From Sediminitomix flava (GTDB lineage Bacteria; Bacteroidota; Bacteroidia; Cytophagales; Flammeovirgaceae): DNA of 64,000 nucleotides. The stretch lies in NCBI RefSeq assembly GCF_003149185.1, contig NZ_QGDO01000001.1:434001-498000 (forward strand), written 5' to 3'. A program made the translations under genes and the position numbers. Shown here piece by piece: positions 55,648 through 64,000 of this stretch; the stretch's first letter is position 1; each line of letters opens with the position of its first letter. The notes under the pieces are model-generated. The model searched no databases. It was not told the DNA's origin and worked only from the letters and a program-made list of their open reading frames with translations.

Positions 55648-57027
55648 GGCTTCTTGCTGTCTGATGGATTCTACAATTTTGACTTTATCTTTTAAAATTG
55701 AAAAATCATAGACTGTTCGACCTTCTTGATCGACATTTACATCAGCCTCAAGATCTAATGCGACTTCTTCTACCACATCTTCAATAAAAGATTCAGAGAG
55801 GTCTTCTCCTGCTATTTCTGCATTTTTGATTAGGTAAGAACGCTCAATAACTGCATCTGATTCTGTGAAAATGATTTGAAATAGCTCCTTTCTGACAGCA
55901 TCTTTCTGCTCTTTGTGTTTTTTCTTTTTCATAGACCAATATCGAAGCCCTGGAACTGCAAAAAATACAAAGGAAAAGGCCATTGGAATCCATCCCAAGA
56001 AAACTCGAACAGTATTAACCTGCTCTCCTATAGCTTGATATAACTCAGGATCATAACTCGCATTCAGAATATAAACAGATGCTAAAAGGTTAAAAAGATT
56101 TATACCAACTATCCATGTATTTGTCGAAGAACTATTTCCTGTCAAGTTCGGAATTTTAGAAGATTGATCCCAAAACCACTGATATGCCTCATCATAAGCT
56201 TGAGAAGAACTCAATTTTAATTCTTCAAACTTAGCAAACAAGACTCCTTTATCGTGAATTTGAGGCTCTCCTCCAAATCTCACAATCACATCAGAATAAA
56301 AATCAGCAGCCCTTTCCCCTGTAAAACCAGTCAGAGCAGTTGCTTCTGTTTCAATAGCCACTCCTTTATTCTCTCTTATGAAGTTTGCCATTTTTTTATG
56401 TTGAAGAAGTGGGTCTTTTGGAGCGGAAGGAGGGCCAAACACAAAATCATAAACGGACTGTAAGAAACTCTTTTTATTCTTTACTTTATGCTCACGATGT
56501 GTTTGTTCATAACGATACCTTTCCCCTCTGAACATCGTCATCAAATTAAACCCTCGAAGTAAATCCGTCATAAAAAACATCATTGTTGGGCTGATTGAAA
56601 CTCCCTGTCCAGACGAACCTCTATCATCATCATCCGAACTACCAGAAAACTGTAATACGATACTTGCAACCAATAATGCTAAAAAAATCACGAAGTAAAC
56701 AACTAACATTAGGGCTATCCAAACTTTAAAAAACAGGACAAAAAACTCCCATAAGTAGCCTTTTACATCTTCCCATTTTTCTTTCAGAGTTTTACTATTT
56801 CTTAGTCGGAGTGCATCTCCAAAATTATAGATTAATCCCCCTTCATCGGTCACTTGCAATTGACAATGATACTTTTCGAGCATTTTATCTAACGCATATT
56901 TTGCTTCATCAGTATTATTCCCCGTAAAACTCACCACATCTCCAAGCGTAATTTTTTTAGACTTCCCCTTAGAAATTGACGACTCGATTTTCTTTACGAT
57001 TTGATTTGTACTTTCCTGATGCGACAT
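55642..57027 (-). CDS. Membrane protein with three winged-helix-like repeats
   Basis: 461 residues. Three similar modules lie at about 25-72 (ITLGDVVSFTGNNTDEAKYALDKML to DEGGLIYNFG), 222-270 (VAIETEATALTGFTGERAADFYSDVI to HDKGVLFAKF) and 395-443 (LIKNAEIAGEDLSESFIEDVVEEV to DQEGRTVYDF). Each has a helix-TG-helix-DxG-aromatic pattern like a winged helix. Between them are membrane helices: about 93-127, 145-160, 305-322 and 343-362, with an Asp/Ser/Gly linker at 128-142. Not a known transporter. A regulatory or scaffold membrane protein is possible. Convergent overlap with the helical-repeat gene. Confidence 0.75.
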   Translation of the reverse strand: MSHQESTNQIVKKIESSISKGKSKKITLGDVVSFTGNNTDEAKYALDKMLEKYHCQLQVTDEGGLIYNFGDALRLRNSKTLKEKWEDVKGYLWEFFVLFFKVWIALMLVVYFVIFLALLVASIVLQFSGSSDDDDRGSSGQGVSISPTMMFFMTDLLRGFNLMTMFRGERYRYEQTHREHKVKNKKSFLQSVYDFVFGPPSAPKDPLLQHKKMANFIRENKGVAIETEATALTGFTGERAADFYSDVIVRFGGEPQIHDKGVLFAKFEELKLSSSQAYDEAYQWFWDQSSKIPNLTGNSSSTNTWIVGINLFNLLASVYILNASYDPELYQAIGEQVNTVRVFLGWIPMAFSFVFFAVPGLRYWSMKKKKHKEQKDAVRKELFQIIFTESDAVIERSYLIKNAEIAGEDLSESFIEDVVEEVALDLEADVNVDQEGRTVYDFSILKDKVKIVESIRQQEAL

Positions 57028-57223
57028 AAGCTAGATAATTTGGCCCGAATTTGTATCTAAAAAACGTAGACTCAAACTGAAAAGTTGAAGAATATCAATG
57101 CATTAAAAGCTTTTATTACTTAAGTAATATCTTATTCAGACTTATTTCAAAACTAGCTTCAAGTACATCTCCAAATGAGCTTATAAGCGTATTAGTTACG
57201 ATTTTTTACTTTACATAAGCTAA

Positions 57224-57253
57224 TTGTAGTAAGTAAATGATCACCTAATTTTG
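57224..57253 (+). promoter_or_regulatory. Full promoter of the efflux gene
   Basis: TTG (57224-57226), a 19-bp spacer, TAATTTTG (57246-57253). This is the clearest complete Bacteroidota promoter in the window, 35 bp before the ATG. Confidence 0.78.
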
Positions 57254-57287
57254 CCACTCAAACTTCAAATAGAACAAGAACTAAAGA

Positions 57288-58487
57288 ATGAAATTAAGTC
57301 AATCATCACTCATCCTATTATTAAGTGCTATTGTAGCAATTACTCCATTGAGTATTGATATGTACTTACCTGCCATGCCAAGTATTGCTGAGGCATTTGG
57401 AGTTAGTTTACATATGGCTGAAGCTACGGTTAGTATCTTTTTTCTAGGCTTTGGTTTAGGACAATTATTTGGTGGATTTATTTCTGACCAATACGGTCGT
57501 AAACAAACTACTTTACTTGGACTCATTATTTTTACCTTCGCTACATTAGGCATCTTAAATGTCCCTTCTATTGAAGGAATGCTGATTTGTAGATTTATTG
57601 AAGCTTTTGGTGGTGGATTTGTAGCCGTAAATGCTGCGGCTATTGTACGAGATCGCTTTGAACCTAAAGATAGCGCACGTATTTTATCGACTGTAGCAAG
57701 TATCATGATGATAGCACCAATGGTTGCACCACTTATCGGTTCATTTATTATAAAATTTGGGGAATGGGATTACATTTTCTATTTCTTATCAGGTTATGCA
57801 TTATTCCTTTTTGTAGCTGTAGCATCATTACTTGATCAGAAAAAAGTGAAAAGAGAAAAAGTATCCTTCAAACAAGTACTTCAAAGTTATACAACTGTCT
57901 TCAAACACAGACAAGGTTTTGGGTATTTGCTTACAGGTTCATTCGCTACAGCAGGAATGTTTACTTTCATAACGAAAGCATCATTTATTTATATGGAACA
58001 TTTCAAAATTTCTGAATCAATGTTCCCTATTTATTTTGGTGCAAATGTGTGCTTTATGATCGTGTTAAGTAAAACGAGTAGTCATTTGGTAAAGAAATGG
58101 CAGCCCAAAAGATTACTTAAAATCGGCTTGCTTCAAATGCTTACGGCAGGAAGTTTACTGTTTTTATACACTGCTTTCGAAAGCCAACCGAACCTCTATG
58201 TTATTTTACCTTTAAATGTAATCTATGTAGCATCATTAGGCTTTGTTTTCGGAAATGTAGATGCTTGTTGTTTAGCATTTTTCCCTAAAAACGCAGGTGT
58301 TGCAAATGCACTTTTTGGTGTTACAAAGTTTGGGTTTGGAGCAGTAATGGGGCTTATCGTAGGTTTATTTGAAGGCTATGGTTTTGCTGCACCATTTATG
58401 GTCATGTTCATTACAAGTGTCTTAGCTAACTTTACATTCACAACGATGACACCAGAACCTAAGAAAGACTTATCTTTTGCTAGCTAA
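57288..58487 (+). CDS. Bcr/CflA-family multidrug efflux MFS transporter
   Basis: 399 residues, 12 membrane helices. N-terminal motif D1/A pattern: DMYLPAMPSIAEAFG and GGFISDQYGRKQTTLLG between helices 2 and 3, the Bcr/CflA signature, then RFIEAFGGGFVAVNAAAIVRDRF. Exports drugs such as chloramphenicol or bicyclomycin by proton antiport in the inner membrane. It has its own promoter, no adjacent regulator, and a bidirectional terminator downstream. Confidence 0.93.
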   Translation: MKLSQSSLILLLSAIVAITPLSIDMYLPAMPSIAEAFGVSLHMAEATVSIFFLGFGLGQLFGGFISDQYGRKQTTLLGLIIFTFATLGILNVPSIEGMLICRFIEAFGGGFVAVNAAAIVRDRFEPKDSARILSTVASIMMIAPMVAPLIGSFIIKFGEWDYIFYFLSGYALFLFVAVASLLDQKKVKREKVSFKQVLQSYTTVFKHRQGFGYLLTGSFATAGMFTFITKASFIYMEHFKISESMFPIYFGANVCFMIVLSKTSSHLVKKWQPKRLLKIGLLQMLTAGSLLFLYTAFESQPNLYVILPLNVIYVASLGFVFGNVDACCLAFFPKNAGVANALFGVTKFGFGAVMGLIVGLFEGYGFAAPFMVMFITSVLANFTFTTMTPEPKKDLSFAS

Positions 58488-58504
58488 ATCATTCAGACAT
58501 AAAA

Positions 58505-58535
58505 AGGACAATAGAATTAAAAACTCTATTGTCCT
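58505..58535. terminator. Terminator between convergent genes
   Basis: An 11-bp perfect stem (AGGACAATAGA / TCTATTGTCCT). On the minus strand five T follow; on the plus strand no T run, so it best serves the zinc-ribbon gene. Confidence 0.8.
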
Positions 58536-58571
58536 CAGCGATTTCAAGTTATTACAATTATTCTATTATAC

Positions 58572-58904
58572 TTATGCTTTATCAGCGATCAACTGCTTAT
58601 AAGAGTATTTGACTAAACATTGAGATTTCTCATATACCTTAGCTACTTTACTTGCAGAAAATGCTCCCATCATCAAAACGAAAGGTACTGCAATTGGCTT
58701 TATACCAATAAGTACTAGAGAAGAGATTATCGTTATCTTAAATATTGATTTAATCCTATCTAAAGTTTCCCCAAACTCATCTTGGTCTGCCAAGAAGATA
58801 TCTTTCTGGCAATGTTCACATTCAAAGTTTGTGTTAGTTGTTTTATAGATATCAGTCACTTTAATCAATTTGCTTTCAGAGCCACAATGTGGACATTTTG
58901 CCAT
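58572..58904 (-). CDS. Small zinc-ribbon membrane protein
   Basis: 110 residues. Zinc ribbon in the first 35 residues: CPHCGS and CEHCQK, spacing C-x2-C ... C-x2-C. A hydrophobic hairpin follows (about 52-80, FKITIISSLVLIGIKPIAVPFVLMMGAF) and a soluble basic tail. Role unknown; zinc ribbons of this kind often mediate protein or nucleic acid contact at the membrane. Confidence 0.75.
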   Translation of the reverse strand: MAKCPHCGSESKLIKVTDIYKTTNTNFECEHCQKDIFLADQDEFGETLDRIKSIFKITIISSLVLIGIKPIAVPFVLMMGAFSASKVAKVYEKSQCLVKYSYKQLIADKA

Positions 58905-59280
58905 GAGTTTGTAAAATTAAGTTGTCGTGTGTTTAGAATAACACAAAGGTATTGTACGCTTTACTCTGAAAAACTGACCAATATTCCTCTAAAGAAAAGA
59001 TCTTACTCAATTCTACGATTTGTTAAAAAATTTCTCATAAAAAGCCCTAAAATATTTATAATGTGAAATAATTTACACTTATTCACGTAATAATCTATTG
59101 AAATCAATGATGTTTGTAGACAACTATTTGCTAAATGGCAAATATGCGAACATTTATTAGGCCATTATTCTAATCGGGAAATGAAATGAAAGTTGCACTT
59201 TTCCTTTAAGAAACTACAAAACCTTATAGCTAAGGTTGATTTGGATTAGATAAAAAACCAATTCCTTAATTAGAGTCGAT
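58905..59280. other. 376-bp intergenic region, nothing recognised
   Basis: AT-rich; the only symmetry is a short ATTTGC / GCAAAT inverted pair near 59128-59145. No ORF or promoter box of the TAnnTTTG type was found. Confidence 0.45.
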
Positions 59281-60369
59281 ATGAATAAAGAAGTACTGTT
59301 TGAAAGAGGGGGGATGTCGTTAGTAAGAACTGAAGAACCCGAGCAAGATATAGTAGATTTAGTTTCATCCACGTTATTTGGTACACCAGGCTCTATTCAG
59401 TATAAACATCTAGACACTCCTGATTATATTCATCAAGTTGCCAATCCATATTTTCTTGCACTACGAAGAAATGGGAATTTGATGGGAACAATCACCATTT
59501 GCGAACGTCCTATTTTACATGCTCCAAGTCCTACTTCAGCTTATCATGTCCGTTATTTTTCTTTTAATGAGAAGTTCAGAAGAAAAGGAAGAGAGTCTCA
59601 AAAAAGACAAAAATCGAATGTTTTATTGGACATGATTTTCAACAAACTAGAGCATGACAGTTTCCCTGAAGAAGGAAATGCTGTTTTCTATGCTTATGTT
59701 GAAATGGAGAATGTACGTTCAGCTGAAATGTGTGAGCGATTTGGTTTTCAACCTGTAGGCGAATTCACTACCTCTATTTTCAGTAGATTCTATCCTAAAA
59801 GAGATAAGAATGTAGATGTTTTAGCAAAAGAAGATGAAGCGCAAATGACAGGCCTTCTTCAAGATTACTATAAGGATTATGGTTTTTATACCCTTGAAAA
59901 TACCTTTAGAAACAATCAGTATTTTGTTCTAAAAGAAAAAGGAGAAATCATAGCTGGTATTCAAGTAACTCCTGCACATTGGGTTATGGAAGAAATGAAT
60001 GGATTAACGGGTAAATTTATCCTTAACTTTGGTGCTAAATTGCCTTTTCTTTCAAAATTATTCAATCCAGAAAAATATAGTTTCTTAGCTTCAGACAGTA
60101 TTTATTGTAAAAAAGGTTATGAAGATCGTTTCTCAACTTTATTAGAATCAGTTTGTGCGATTACTGGATACCACAGTATAAATATGTGGGCAGATATCAC
60201 TTCTTCATTACATGATTTGATCGATACAATACCAAGTAAAGGCTTACTTGATAAGTTTGCGGGTAATAACAAAGCTACAGTAATCGTCAAAAATTCAGAA
60301 GTTGGTGAAGATGTCTATAAAGAAATTGAAAGAAGACCAACCTACATTTCAGGCTTCGATTTAGCTTAA
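59281..60369 (+). CDS. GNAT-family acetyltransferase-like protein
   Basis: 362 residues. The first half has a GNAT core: FLALRRNGNLMGTITI (strands 2-3), YHVRYFSFNEKFRRKG (beta4-alpha3, the acetyl-CoA-binding R-R/K-x-G segment) and ENVRSAEMCERFGFQPVGEF (the final strand pair). The second half (about 180-362) repeats the pattern weakly (NQYFVLKEKGEIIAGIQVT), so it may be a double-GNAT protein. No signal peptide. Its substrate is unknown. A terminator follows at 60391. Confidence 0.8.
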   Translation: MNKEVLFERGGMSLVRTEEPEQDIVDLVSSTLFGTPGSIQYKHLDTPDYIHQVANPYFLALRRNGNLMGTITICERPILHAPSPTSAYHVRYFSFNEKFRRKGRESQKRQKSNVLLDMIFNKLEHDSFPEEGNAVFYAYVEMENVRSAEMCERFGFQPVGEFTTSIFSRFYPKRDKNVDVLAKEDEAQMTGLLQDYYKDYGFYTLENTFRNNQYFVLKEKGEIIAGIQVTPAHWVMEEMNGLTGKFILNFGAKLPFLSKLFNPEKYSFLASDSIYCKKGYEDRFSTLLESVCAITGYHSINMWADITSSLHDLIDTIPSKGLLDKFAGNNKATVIVKNSEVGEDVYKEIERRPTYISGFDLA

Positions 60370-60390
60370 AATTTCGATATAAATAATATG

Positions 60391-60430
60391 AAGTGTTTAT
60401 CTCAAATTCTAGTAGGTAAACACTTTTTTT
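60391..60430 (+). terminator. Terminator of the GNAT gene
   Basis: AAGTGTTTA (60391-60399) pairs with TAAACACTT (60417-60425), then T to 60430. Confidence 0.85.
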
Positions 60431-60468
60431 AGCCCCAAAGGTAAACCCGTTAGAATAAGCAAACACAA

Positions 60469-61077
60469 TTAAGAAGGAATAATACTTTCTTCACTTTTTA
60501 CTTTTTTCAGTTCTTCCCTTACCACATTGTATTCTGGCTCAAAGAGTTTGCAAGACTTCAAGTAATAGAAAAGAATTTCTGAGAGTAATAATTCATCAAA
60601 TTCAGCTCTGAGCTTCTTAGCCTTGGAAGAAAAATAGACTTCTTTTAGTAATTGACCAATCCATAAAATCTTTGTAGTCTTGATCATTCTTGCCTCTGCA
60701 AGATTGCGCAATTGATAAATAGCCACTTCAAAGCATTCATTAGCAATCAGCTTTTTACAATTATCCTTTATAAAAAGAATTGCCTCAGTGTTGTATCCCC
60801 CTGCCTTCACTTCCTTTAATCCTTCATTGATTTTATTTAGTCCTTGCTGATGCGAAAAGAGTGTAGACCTCAAATTCCCTTCAGTTATTGCCTCCCGAAT
60901 TCCAAGTTCAGCAGCTGCTACGGCTTCTCGTATATCCCCCATTCCAAAATAGCAATCACTCAGTAATTCAAAAATCTTAGGTGAATGCTTTTGATCTGCC
61001 TTCAAAACATTGATCAAAATTTCTTGGGCTTCTTTATAGTTGTGCTTTCTGATTTTGCTAACAACAGTATTGATCAC
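60469..61077 (-). CDS. Helical TPR-like hypothetical protein (GTG start)
   Basis: 202 residues. No in-frame ATG lies before residue 47, so a GTG at 61077 (MINTVVSKIRKHNYKEAQEILINV) is the best start. The N-terminal 75 residues look like two TPR units (YKEAQEILINVLKADQKHS, KIFELLSDCYFGMGDIREAVAAAELG); the rest is helical. No signal peptide. Function unknown. Confidence 0.6.
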   Translation of the reverse strand: MINTVVSKIRKHNYKEAQEILINVLKADQKHSPKIFELLSDCYFGMGDIREAVAAAELGIREAITEGNLRSTLFSHQQGLNKINEGLKEVKAGGYNTEAILFIKDNCKKLIANECFEVAIYQLRNLAEARMIKTTKILWIGQLLKEVYFSSKAKKLRAEFDELLLSEILFYYLKSCKLFEPEYNVVREELKKVKSEESIIPS

Positions 61078-61357
61078 GATTTAAAAATTTGGGTTCAAAA
61101 AAATATTACATTATATAATTTCTAAAAAAATTGTTAATAACTCAATAGTTAAGGCCATTATTATCAATGATTAATGATTGAATATCAGTTTTTTGTAAAT
61201 GTATTTTTCAAGAAGGTAATTTTGGGCATAATTCCTTTTACTGATTTCTACTAACTTGTATTAGAATTAACAAGCAGTAAAATATCTATGCTTTGTTACA
61301 GGAGTGTAGAAGCTTTACAATAAAAGATAAACACAATCTATTCACACATTACTAAGG

Positions 61358-63022
61358 ATGAAGACAGATATTCAAATAGCAAGAGAAACCACATTATTAC
61401 CTATTTCGGCTATTGCTGAAAAGATCGGGATTCAAAATGATGACCTTATTCCTTACGGAAAATATATAGCTAAAGTACCACATCAATTAGCTGAGAAGAA
61501 AGATAAAAAAGGCAAACTAATCTTAGTATCTGCTATCACTCCTACCAAAGCTGGTATTGGCAAAACGACCGTCTCTATTGGGCTTTCGTTAGGGTTAGAA
61601 AAGATAGGAAAGAAAACAGTTGTTGCTTTAAGAGAACCATCTTTAGGCCCTTGCTTCGGAATGAAGGGCGGAGCTGCAGGAGGAGGATACGCACAAGTGC
61701 TTCCAATGGAAAATATCAATCTTCACTTTACGGGTGATTTCCATGCGATCACTTCTGCACACAATATGATTTCTGCCTTGCTTGACAATTATCAATTTCA
61801 AAACAAAGGAACAGATAAACAACTCAAGCAAATTGTATGGAAAAGAGTTTTAGATGTCAATGATCGATCTTTAAGAAACATCGTGACAGGTATGGGAGGT
61901 ATTTCAAATGGTATTCCTACCGAATCAGGGTTTGACATCACCCCTGCCTCTGAAATCATGGCGATCTTCTGTCTTTCGAAAGATATTGAAGATTTAAGAA
62001 ACAGAATTGATAACATCTTATTAGGTTATACTCATTCCAATGATGCTTTCTACGTAAAAGACCTCAACATAAGTGGAGCTATCACTGTACTTCTGAAAGA
62101 TGCCCTTGATCCTAACTTGGTACAAACAACAGAACATTCTGCGGCCTTTGTACACGGAGGGCCTTTCGCCAATATTGCTCATGGTTGTAATTCTGTCATC
62201 GCCACAAAAGTAGCTCTCAATCATGGAGACTACGTCATTACTGAAGCTGGTTTTGGTGCTGACCTTGGTGCTGAAAAATTCTTGAATATCAAATGTAGAG
62301 CTGCAGGTATTTCTCCATCAGCTTCAGTACTTGTAGCAACATCTCAAGCATTAAAAATGCACGGAGGAGTTGATGAAAAAGAAATTAAACAGCCTAATGC
62401 CGAAGGACTAAGAAAAGGTTTGGAGAATGTAAAAGTTCATGTAGAAAACCTTAAGAATTTCGGACAAACAGTTATTCTTACCTTCAATAAATACTATTTC
62501 GATACTGAGGAAGAAATCCAACTTGTGAAAGATTGGGCAACTGATATGGGAATCCGTTTTGCCATCAATAATAGTTTTGTAGAAGGTGGAGAAGGAGCCG
62601 TTAATCTTGCACAAACTGTTGTAGATGCCATTGAAGAAGATGAGTCTAAACCACTTTCTTTTACATACGAACTAGAAGACAGTATCGAAACTAAAATTGA
62701 GAAAGTTGCTAAAAGTATCTATAGAGCAAAGGATATAGAATTGAGCAATACAGCACAGCTTCGCTTGAAACGTATCAAACGTTTAGGATTTGAAAACTTA
62801 CCGATCTGTATCGCCAAAACTCAGTATTCATTCTCAGACGATGCTAAAGCATACGGCGCTGTGAAAGATCACACACTGCATATCGAAGACTTTGTAATTA
62901 ATAGTGGAGCAGGCTTCATTGTAGTGATTGCTGGTAATATTATGAGAATGCCAGGTCTCCCAAAAGAACCACAAGCTTTACACATTGACTTAGTAGATGG
63001 TCAGATTGAAGGATTGAGCTAA
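61358..63022 (+). CDS. fhs: Formate-tetrahydrofolate ligase
   Basis: 554 residues. Makes 10-formyl-THF from formate, THF and ATP, feeding one-carbon metabolism. P-loop [12 protein letters not shown] (60-71), [25 protein letters not shown] (family signature 1), and [19 protein letters not shown]. Length fits the single-domain bacterial enzyme. Isolated; it ends with a 17-bp perfect stem. Confidence 0.97.
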   Translation: MKTDIQIARETTLLPISAIAEKIGIQNDDLIPYGKYIAKVPHQLAEKKDKKGKLILVSAITPTKAGIGKTTVSIGLSLGLEKIGKKTVVALREPSLGPCFGMKGGAAGGGYAQVLPMENINLHFTGDFHAITSAHNMISALLDNYQFQNKGTDKQLKQIVWKRVLDVNDRSLRNIVTGMGGISNGIPTESGFDITPASEIMAIFCLSKDIEDLRNRIDNILLGYTHSNDAFYVKDLNISGAITVLLKDALDPNLVQTTEHSAAFVHGGPFANIAHGCNSVIATKVALNHGDYVITEAGFGADLGAEKFLNIKCRAAGISPSASVLVATSQALKMHGGVDEKEIKQPNAEGLRKGLENVKVHVENLKNFGQTVILTFNKYYFDTEEEIQLVKDWATDMGIRFAINNSFVEGGEGAVNLAQTVVDAIEEDESKPLSFTYELEDSIETKIEKVAKSIYRAKDIELSNTAQLRLKRIKRLGFENLPICIAKTQYSFSDDAKAYGAVKDHTLHIEDFVINSGAGFIVVIAGNIMRMPGLPKEPQALHIDLVDGQIEGLS

Positions 63023-63051
63023 CAGCTCCACTCCTATTTATTAAGACTACA

Positions 63052-63095
63052 ATAATGAAAGAGGTGACTTCAAAAGAGGTCACCTCTTTCATTAT
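63052..63095 (+). terminator. Very strong hairpin after fhs
   Basis: A 17-bp perfect stem (arms 63052-63068 and 63079-63095, central GAGGTGAC/GTCACCTC) around a 10-base loop. The T-rich strand is within the right arm rather than after it. Probably the fhs terminator, 30 bp after the stop. Confidence 0.75.
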
Positions 63096-63320
63096 CATAC
63101 ACCCTCCGTTATTCACAAGCGTTAAAATATTTAACTTAATGACTGCTATTTGTTCACAGCTATTTCCATATAAGCTTTAATGAGCACGAACAAACTTTAA
63201 AGGAATCACTTATTTCTCAGTTGAGGCGGTTTTGCTGATGTATTTCAAATCATGAAAATCATGAGAATTTGAAAAATCAAGAAACAAGAATCTGAAATAC
63301 AACAACAAACAGTCTTATCT

Positions 63321-64000
63321 ATGAGAAATGTACTAAGAAATACAAGAGCGTTGTTTACGAATTCTAAAATTAGAATTGCTGGTATCGGACTCTGTTCTAT
63401 GTTAGCATTAGCCTCTTGTCAGGACGATGAAGATGAAGCCTTATACGACCAAGTTACTACGAGTGCTTCAACTTCTGTACAGTACGACTATCTCGTACCT
63501 GCAGGTACTGCCTCTATTAATGGAGACAGTGAAAATGCAGACAAAAATGATTTTGTAGTTGATGCAAAGCCAGGTACAGTGATAGCACTGGAAGCTGGTG
63601 ATTATCCCGATTTGAACTTGAAAAACCTTCATGGTAGTTCGGGAAATCCTGTTACAATTATCAACTATGGAGGAAAAGTAAATATTGGTACTAATGCTTA
63701 CAGTACAGTAGTAAAAGTGATTGACTGTACAAACTTCCGATTTACAGGTAGTGGTAGTGGCGATTCTTATGGTATTTCTATTGACGGTAGTAATGCCAAA
63801 ACAGGAGAACACACCATGGAAGTTTATGGTGTTTCATCCGACTTTGAAATTGACCACATTGAAGCTTTTAGAAGTACCTTTGCTGGATTGGTAATTAAAT
63901 CTGACCCTAAATCATTTAACCCAGAAGTTTGGAGAGAAAACTTCGAAATGAAAAATATCTCAGTTCATGATAACTATTTCCATGATACAGGAGGGGAAGG
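63321..64000 (+). CDS. Right-handed parallel beta-helix lipoprotein (C-terminus off window)
   Basis: ATG at 63321; 226 codons before the window ends. Lipoprotein signal: MRNVLRNTRALFTNSKIRIAG... to LALASC (Cys33). The mature part has beta-helix turns: GTVIALEAGDYPDLNLKNLHG, PVTIINYGGKVNIG, CTNFRFTGSGSG, MEVYGVSSDFEIDHIEAF, and ISVHDNYFHDTGGEG at the edge. Such Bacteroidota lipoproteins are polysaccharide-active or adhesive; family membership (for example PL6-like) cannot be settled from this part. A shorter frame on the other strand over this gene is a shadow. Confidence 0.8.
   Translation, partial: MRNVLRNTRALFTNSKIRIAGIGLCSMLALASCQDDEDEALYDQVTTSASTSVQYDYLVPAGTASINGDSENADKNDFVVDAKPGTVIALEAGDYPDLNLKNLHGSSGNPVTIINYGGKVNIGTNAYSTVVKVIDCTNFRFTGSGSGDSYGISIDGSNAKTGEHTMEVYGVSSDFEIDHIEAFRSTFAGLVIKSDPKSFNPEVWRENFEMKNISVHDNYFHDTGGE

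Noticed and set aside
63468-63812. 114-residue minus-strand frame
   Set aside because: It lies inside the beta-helix lipoprotein gene, which has a lipobox and coherent repeats; composition is that of a shadow.

Overview
The window looks like chromosomal DNA of a marine-type Bacteroidota, probably order Cytophagales (Flammeovirga-like; this placement is inferred). The DNA is AT-rich. Signal peptides and lipoboxes are frequent, and there are TonB-dependent receptors with carboxypeptidase-regulatory N-domains. At least one protein has a type IX secretion (T9SS) C-terminal domain. Several genes carry the Bacteroidota -7 promoter box TAnnTTTG instead of an E. coli-type promoter. I found no rRNA, tRNA, insertion sequence, prophage or CRISPR array. 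It reads as core and accessory chromosome with many short operons separated by strong hairpin terminators.

Layout. 1-4.8 kb: a large FG-GAP repeat surface protein running off the left edge, then a secreted protein with four tandem SprB-like repeats. 4.8-10 kb: ADP-heptose pathway kinase, aspartate-type aminotransferase, a small exported protein and an M13 metallopeptidase lipoprotein. 10-14 kb: a TonB receptor paired with a secreted beta-propeller. 14-16.3 kb: a RibD/DHFR-like reductase, then a MarR regulator and a flavodoxin-fold/NTF2 fusion protein sharing one operator sequence. 16.3-20.7 kb: hypothetical genes, a NeuD-like acyltransferase and prolyl-tRNA synthetase. 20.8-28.5 kb: a Gly/Tyr-rich exported protein, a FadL/OmpP1-type porin, KDG kinase, a T9SS-secreted AGE-fold protein and HPPD. 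28.6-31.7 kb: a His-rich DUF4625 lipoprotein and a TonB receptor behind a striking double operator. 31.8-35.5 kb: small genes, a PKD lipoprotein and a PL7 alginate lyase lipoprotein. 35.7-39.4 kb: hisHAF and an NfeD-type membrane protease. 39.6-45 kb: menE, ribosomal protein THX, pyrF, a His-rich barrel protein and a SusB-like GH97. 45-50 kb: an outer-membrane-like protein and leuS. 50-57 kb: an orphan histidine kinase, two tandem patatins, a Lys-rich coiled coil, a helical-repeat protein and a three-module membrane protein. 57-64 kb: a Bcr/CflA efflux pump, a zinc-ribbon protein, a GNAT protein, a TPR-like protein, fhs and a beta-helix lipoprotein running off the right edge.

How it fits together. 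The PL7 lyase, KDG kinase, AGE-fold protein, GH97 and beta-helix lipoprotein suggest marine polysaccharide use, including alginate, with genes scattered rather than in one SusCD locus. The best regulatory stories are two. One is a putative metal-responsive (Zur/Fur-like) TonB receptor plus His-rich lipoprotein unit controlled by a 24-bp perfect inverted repeat ending at the start codon. The other is a MarR-autoregulated redox unit in which a 15-bp operator overlaps both promoters. Promoter and terminator positions also correct several gene starts that a longest-ORF rule would misplace.
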